DNA from: Lactarius indigo
Lineage: Eukaryota > Basidiomycota > Agaricomycetes > Russulales > Russulaceae
Assembly (NCBI GenBank): GCA_025766275.1
Contig: JAFKAC010000031.1
Span: 310,001-374,000, forward strand
Length of the DNA: 64,000 nucleotides
Reading direction: 5' to 3'
Shown: piece after piece, positions 58,859-64,000 of the stretch
Layout: each line of letters begins with the position of its first letter
How positions within the stretch are numbered: the first letter of the stretch is position 1
Notes under the pieces: generated by a model
What the model was told of the DNA's origin: nothing
Databases searched by the model: none
The model's input: the letters and a program-made list of their open reading frames with translations, nothing else
Made by a program: the position numbers and the translations under genes

Positions 58859-61595
58859 GATAGTGGATGGCGGTAGGTATTCTCATCATGTATCGTTAAA
58901 CGACAACCGGCGTCTGATGTCCACCCAACTTACAATGACCACCGACATCATGAGTCCGGTGTATGACAAACAGAACTGCACGGTAACTTGAATGCTCACC
59001 GTCACGTCGCTGCAAGAGATGGGGATTGCGTTGACACTGGCACGTGAGTTGTGTTGTCACGGCCCAGGCCACTGTGCTTCATTCACTGCCTGGAGCGACG
59101 TTGGGCAGGACGGTATGTCTATTCGTTTCGGGACCTCCATTCTTAATGTTCGAGAGCAGGAACGCGCATACCGTAGTCCGAAAAGAAGACCATCCGGGCT
59201 CGCAATGGAAGCAGGGCAAGTTCGAAGCCAGGCCAGGCACGCGTTTTTGCAATTGCTCTGCAGGTGATTTACGCGAGCGATCTCTAGCGCACAATGACGT
59301 GGGGTTCACCTTCGAGACTACGTCTAGAGGTGCGTCGACGACAGGGGGTGCCGTCATCACGTTATCGTCCCCACCCGAGGCTCAGCGGGGCCCAAAAATG
59401 CTGTGCAACCGGCGGTAGTCGAGCATGTACAGCATAGGAATTTCGGTTGTGGGCCGGGCGGGCATGGTAGCACCGTCTGAGATGTCAAAAGTGCTTGACT
59501 CCCGACTCGGATGAACAACGGAGACTGGGCACTGTTGCTCCACGTTTCCTCTTGACAGTTCAGACAGTCGGAAAAAGAAGCGATGTGCACGAGGGCATAG
59601 CGGTGAGGTGATGCGGTGGCGGGTAGTTGCGAGATATGCGACAATGGAAGCGGCGGTGAGTTGAATACGGACGTTGCGCATGTGTAAAAGTCTTTGCTAG
59701 TCACTTTGGGGTCTGCCTCGCCAGGGTCCAGATGATGGGAAAACTATTACTTTGTCCCCATGACCCTGAGCATCAAATCGCTCCAAGTATTCACCGTTTC
59801 TGGCCTGGTCCCGAGCAACTGACGCTGAGGAAGTATATCTCGCTAGGAGGCCCTGCAGTTAGGTATCTGGACGAGGCTGTTCGCCTCAGGTGCTAACCCG
59901 CAAATATTCTAGGCTCTCAATCAGCGCCAGCAGCGAATTTGATTTAGGGAACAGACGAGGAACATACAGCAGACTGTCTGTGTCCACTTCGTGCATTGAC
60001 CCGCAAGTGGCGCAACTCTAAACCCACAGAAAGCGCCGAGATGCAGCTCAAACAACGAACTTTGGTGGAAAACCAGCCAGATGTTGGGCGGAACAGTGTC
60101 GAAGCGCGGGGAAGAGATAAGGACATCGGGACAGTTCGGGTTTAGTAATTAAGCCGATACGAACTCGAGTAAAACTTTTCATGAGAGGTCAGATGTTCCA
60201 ATTCTGGCCATGCGCAAAGTCGGGGAAGAAAAGTAGAAGGCGGATCGTTACCAATTCACTGACGATGCCCGGTTAGAATCATCACGCTACCTCGGTGTGG
60301 AGTTGGTCACAGAAGATAAGAGGCTGCATTTGTAAGATTACGCCAGATAGTTAAAATGGTGGCGATGAGATATTCCGGGATAGTCAGACAGGGAGAGACA
60401 ACGGAGATGGACAGTCGTGTTTCAGTGGAGTGGTGCTGCAAACAGTTACGACTGATGATACGAACAGGTGTCAGTAGGAGGACGCCGGGACGCAAAGTAG
60501 AAACGAGCAAGTCCGAGTTGGGTAGGAATCATCGTGTCATTCTATCAATAATTTGTGTCTGAGCCTGAAGTTGAGAAGTGGAGAGGCGCAGTTGAGGGAG
60601 GGGCCGACAATAGAACGGCGGAGGGCGCCGGGGATCCTCAGAGATGGACGCCTGAGAGCTAATCCACCTGTGCATGTGTTATGTTCGAAAGGTCTAGAAC
60701 TTGATTATTTACACAGGCGCACGCACTCGTTGGGGCCTTGTCAGAATTGGCTTAGTCATCGGCGCTCTTGGCTTCCCCTTTTTCTTGATTTTTTTCTTTT
60801 TTTTTCTTCTTCGGTTTCCGCCTACGCCCGCCGTTCACCGCGACGTTGACGACCACCCTGCACGTCTGTGCTCGGTTTCAAGACCCACCCACGGCAGCGA
60901 CGGCAATTTCGGATCATTGATTGTCTTTTCCTTTCCCTTTTCCTTTTCCTCAGTCGTCGGATCGGTTCAACTGTGAGTCTATATCAATCTCGACCGTTTT
61001 TGACCCCCCCTTAACAGCTCTCTTCCCCCCCTTCGTGTTCTAGTATTTATCTGCCCAATTTGCCGAGGAGAATAAGATCCAGCGTAGCTCGGACACTTGC
61101 TTTTGATTTATTTCTGCTTCGGCCTTTCGGTTGTCCTATTACTACAACCGCGTTTGTCAACTCTGTCACCCAACCTTTTATCGGGTCCATATCAAGGCTC
61201 CCGTCCACGTTTCCCCCCAGCTCTTCCCCCAGTTGGCCTTCTCACATAAACGTATACGTCTTCCACCGACACCTGTGTGCCAGCTCATTCCTAGTCAGCC
61301 ACTTGGCTTTCGTAAGACTCGCCCAAAGTTCTTATCAGACTTTTCAACGCTCATCAAGGTTACACGCTCCGCCTTTGGTCATAGACGCAAGCATCCTTCT
61401 ATTTCTGTCCGCACCCCGACTACCTCATTGAGCAGGAGAAGGTACGCACCACATTACGCTTCTATGCCGCACTTTGAAATTCACTATCTTCCTTTTCCCA
61501 CCATCTCTAGGGTCAATCACCATCCATTCATATACAAGGCCCCATCCCCCCCCGGTTCTGCATTGTACCTCTCCCAAGCCTCTTATCCTTTTACC
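58859..61595. other. Intergenic and promoter of GAC1-like gene
   Basis: 58859-60540: no gene that I can support. 60750-61560: strongly C/T-rich, as in many basidiomycete promoters and leaders. GTGAGT at 60973 to TTCTAG at 61043 could be a 5' UTR intron, and a second such candidate lies near 61441-61510. The stretch upstream of the ATG at 61596 has an open frame but no domain. Confidence 0.45.
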
Positions 61596-63984
61596 ATGTC
61601 CTCCACTGTGTTGACAACCCACGGGTGCTCATTACCCCGAGACATCTGTTATTCGCGTAACTCCTCGGCAGCTCCTCTCCCCTTGATCCCTAGACGACCG
61701 TCATCTGTTCCTAATTCCCGTCGCGTTTCGCCCCTTGTCGCCCCCCACGCAGACTCGCCCCCTGCTGGCGTGATTTTTACTCGCGCTAGCCCGCCCACGA
61801 CGCCAGCGCATCCAAACCCTGCTTCCACTGAAGTTCGTATTCAGCCGCCGACACCAGACATCACAAAGGCGGAATCTATCCCTAGCGTGTCTTCATCAAG
61901 TTACTCCCGCTACCCTATCTGCTCATCCACGGCGTGTCCGCGGCTATCGTTTTCCTGCCATTCGTCCCCCGGAGCAGTCGACACCCACTCCTGCAAAGGC
62001 GGATTCGGGGAGCGACACTCCTCCTGTGTCTCGACAGCATTCAAGTGTCCCTTTCTCACGGAATTTATCCGAGTCTCATGTCCACACTCTTGCCGTTGCT
62101 GCGGCTGCCAGAAGCGAACCTAAGCCCGCCTTTACTCAGAAAAAAGTCGGGCGAGCCACTCAAGTCATCACTCAAAGTTAAGCGGACACCTGCACGGGGC
62201 TCGCTGACTGTCATCACCGATCCAGTCGGCTTAAGCTCTTCGAAGAGTGCGCCGGCAACTCCAGCAAATAAGGGGGTCCGCTTTCACTCTCAGCTTGAGC
62301 AAGTGAAACACTTCCTTGCCGAGCAGAAGCCCATTGCTGTCTCGCGCGACGGGAGTCCAACGGACACGAGTGGGACGGACTCAGAGTTTCCCCCCTTCAT
62401 CTACGGTCGTGACGACGATCTCACCGAACGTGCGCTCGTCATGCGCCGTGTCGACGTACCGGCGGCACCGCTCTCGGCTGACGACACACGTGACGTTGTC
62501 GTCGAGAGCGTGGACCTCGTCGGGACTACGATCGAAGGTATCGTTCGCGTGCGCAATATCGCGTTCGAAAAATGGGTTGCGGTGCGCTTCACTCTTGACA
62601 AATGGCAGACCACCTCGGAGGTCACTGCTCGCTACAAGGAGTCTGTTCATGATGGGATGGTTGACCGCTTCATGTTTTCTATCAAGCTCGCAGACGTTCT
62701 CTCTCGTGCGGAGGAGAAGACTCTCTTCCTCGCTGTGCGATACTCGGTTGCGGGTCGTGAAATCTGGGACAACAACAGTGACCGAAACTACCAGGTGCAC
62801 ATTGTGCGCGAGAAGTCGACCAAGCCAACTTCGGTGGCCGTAGAAAAGCCGCCGACGTCTTCCCACGCTGATGAGATCGCGGTCCTGCGACACAAGCTCG
62901 AGGAGGTTGTCAAACTCGGTCGCCCATCCGACACCATCGGTGGCATCCTTGCTCAGCACTCGCGTCGTCGGTGGGGATCGCCGTCTCGGACACCAACCCC
63001 CCCATCGCGGGATGCGACGCCGAGCTTCAAGTCGGAAGGGTCCCTTGCTGCGCGATACGACTTCGCGACGTCGTTGCGTACACCCTGGCGTGCTCCTGCG
63101 GCGCCGTCAACCCCGTCGCACGCAGCGGACAAGCACTTATCCCTCTGCGCTACCGAACTCAGTGCCTTGGCCACAGTCATCCAGCACCCGCGCCTCTTGC
63201 GGTTCACCACGCGATACCTGCTGATGGCACATTTTTCTTCCACGAGCGTGATTCGGATTCGGATGATGCGATCTCAGCGTACGCCGTCCCTTCGCCGCCA
63301 CTCGGGCTCGGGATCGCGCAATCACACCCGTGGTGGGGCTTTCGAGCTTTCGAATGCACCCGGTGTCAAGCGTACCCCACCGACATCCCCGTTTGGCAGT
63401 CCAGAGCTGCCTTTCGCCACGTTGTCCACAGCTCCGTTGAGTCGACCTCAGCCCCCGTCGTCGCCAGCTCGCTGCCACTCGTTCCCGCCCCACTCGTCAC
63501 CAAGGCAGCACCATCAGGCGCAAGGCTGGGTCATGGGTGGGAGTGAGGAGAGTACCCCTTCGATTACCAGCAGCTCTTCGTCACGCTCTTCTAGCCCAAC
63601 TCCGAGTTTGAGCCCCGCAGAACCTGTGGCAGTCACAGCGCTTGGCAACACCCGCGGCAGGGGACGCGGATGAAAAGTGTGACTCACCACTTCATCATTT
63701 GGGCAACTATCACACGCTTCTGAACCGGTATGTTCATCTCTTCGAATAAAGTAAAACGTGGACGTTGATGTTCTTATCCCTGTAGCTTCTGCTTCTTTAC
63801 CGGAACAGCGCCTGATGGAACGATGGAACATTCCGACACCATCCCGCGTTCTTTATCGGCATCCAGCGTCGAGGAGTTCCTATCCGTGGGCCAATCGCCA
63901 CCATTGGGGGGTAGTCCGTATCGCTCAAGTTCGCCTTTCGCCACGCCTCGCGCGCATGGTCGGGTATCCTCAACGGCATCCTGA
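61596..63984 (+). CDS. CBM21 protein phosphatase 1 regulatory subunit, GAC1-like
   Basis: Targets PP1 to glycogen. The chain starts at ATG 61596 (M-S-S-T-V-L-T) with a Ser/Pro-rich region, then the RVxF-type PP1 docking motif (G-V-R-F-H-S-Q-L-E-Q-V) near 62275, and a CBM21 carbohydrate-binding domain at about 62480-62810 (V-V-V-E-S-V-D-L, F-E-K-W-V-A-V-R-F-T-L-D-K-W, Y-S-V-A-G-R-E-I-W-D-N-N). The C-terminal third is Ser/Pro-rich; the final part Y-H-T-L-L-N continues across an intron (63728-63785) into F-C-F-F-T-G and ends at a TGA, 63984. Three one-base shifts are needed: near 61905-61925, an extra A in the A6 run near 62143, and an extra G near 63647. The C-terminal reading is therefore less sure than the CBM21 core. 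Confidence 0.8.
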
Positions 63985-64000
63985 TGATGAACTACAACGC

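Overview
The window looks like nuclear DNA of an agaricomycete (basidiomycete) fungus. Genes are split by many 47-63 nt GT..AG introns, often with a CTAAT/CTAAC-type branch site. There is a class I hydrophobin, a family of cerato-platanin-like secreted proteins, a Plavaka-type DNA transposon, several TPR-CHAT proteins and an HMG-box regulator. The gene mix resembles Rhizoctonia/Ceratobasidium, but that placement is an inference from gene content only.

Layout. 1-4211: a decayed TPR-CHAT gene. 5286-6712: a secreted PL14 polysaccharide lyase with two frame breaks. 9365-9861: a three-exon hydrophobin. 10859-12508 (-): ALG2. 13389-16567 (-): an intact TPR-CHAT gene of about 1039 residues. 17087-18450: a disrupted unknown gene. 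18869-20431 (-): WBP1/OST48. 20845-21871: adenylate kinase. 22081-25498 (-): an ADP1-like ABCG transporter. 26502-27295 (-): an MCP1-like membrane protein. 28179-47372: a cerato-platanin cluster with seven copies (five + strand copies broken or intact, one inverted copy), interrupted at 31618-37966 by a Plavaka element with 31-bp terminal inverted repeats, an intact transposase and a divergent DUF6532-like gene. 47983-53220 (-): two more TPR-CHAT copies, both damaged. 55660-57210: HMG-box protein. 58786-58858 (-): tRNA-Val(AAC). 61596-63984: a CBM21 regulatory subunit of protein phosphatase 1 (GAC1-like).

How it fits together. Two housekeeping genes act in ER N-glycosylation (ALG2 builds the lipid-linked oligosaccharide; WBP1 is part of the transferase) but they lie about 6 kb apart and I see no operon-like link. 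The accessory part is the centre and right half: cerato-platanin units of two subfamilies have been copied directly and in inverted orientation, and one direct duplication carries the tail of a CHAT gene with it. Retroelement scars are common: a 5'-truncated LINE with a poly(A) tail and an 11-bp target duplication, and three extremely short poly(A)-tailed insertions (about 6-16 bp plus the A-run) each flanked by 10-15 bp direct repeats.

Caveat. ALG2, PL14, MCP1, the ABC transporter, GAC1 and several cerato-platanin copies carry one-base frame breaks, most of them extra bases in or next to homopolymers. The transposon genes, WBP1, adenylate kinase and the second CHAT gene read through cleanly. 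Some of the apparent pseudogenes may therefore be sequence errors rather than dead genes.
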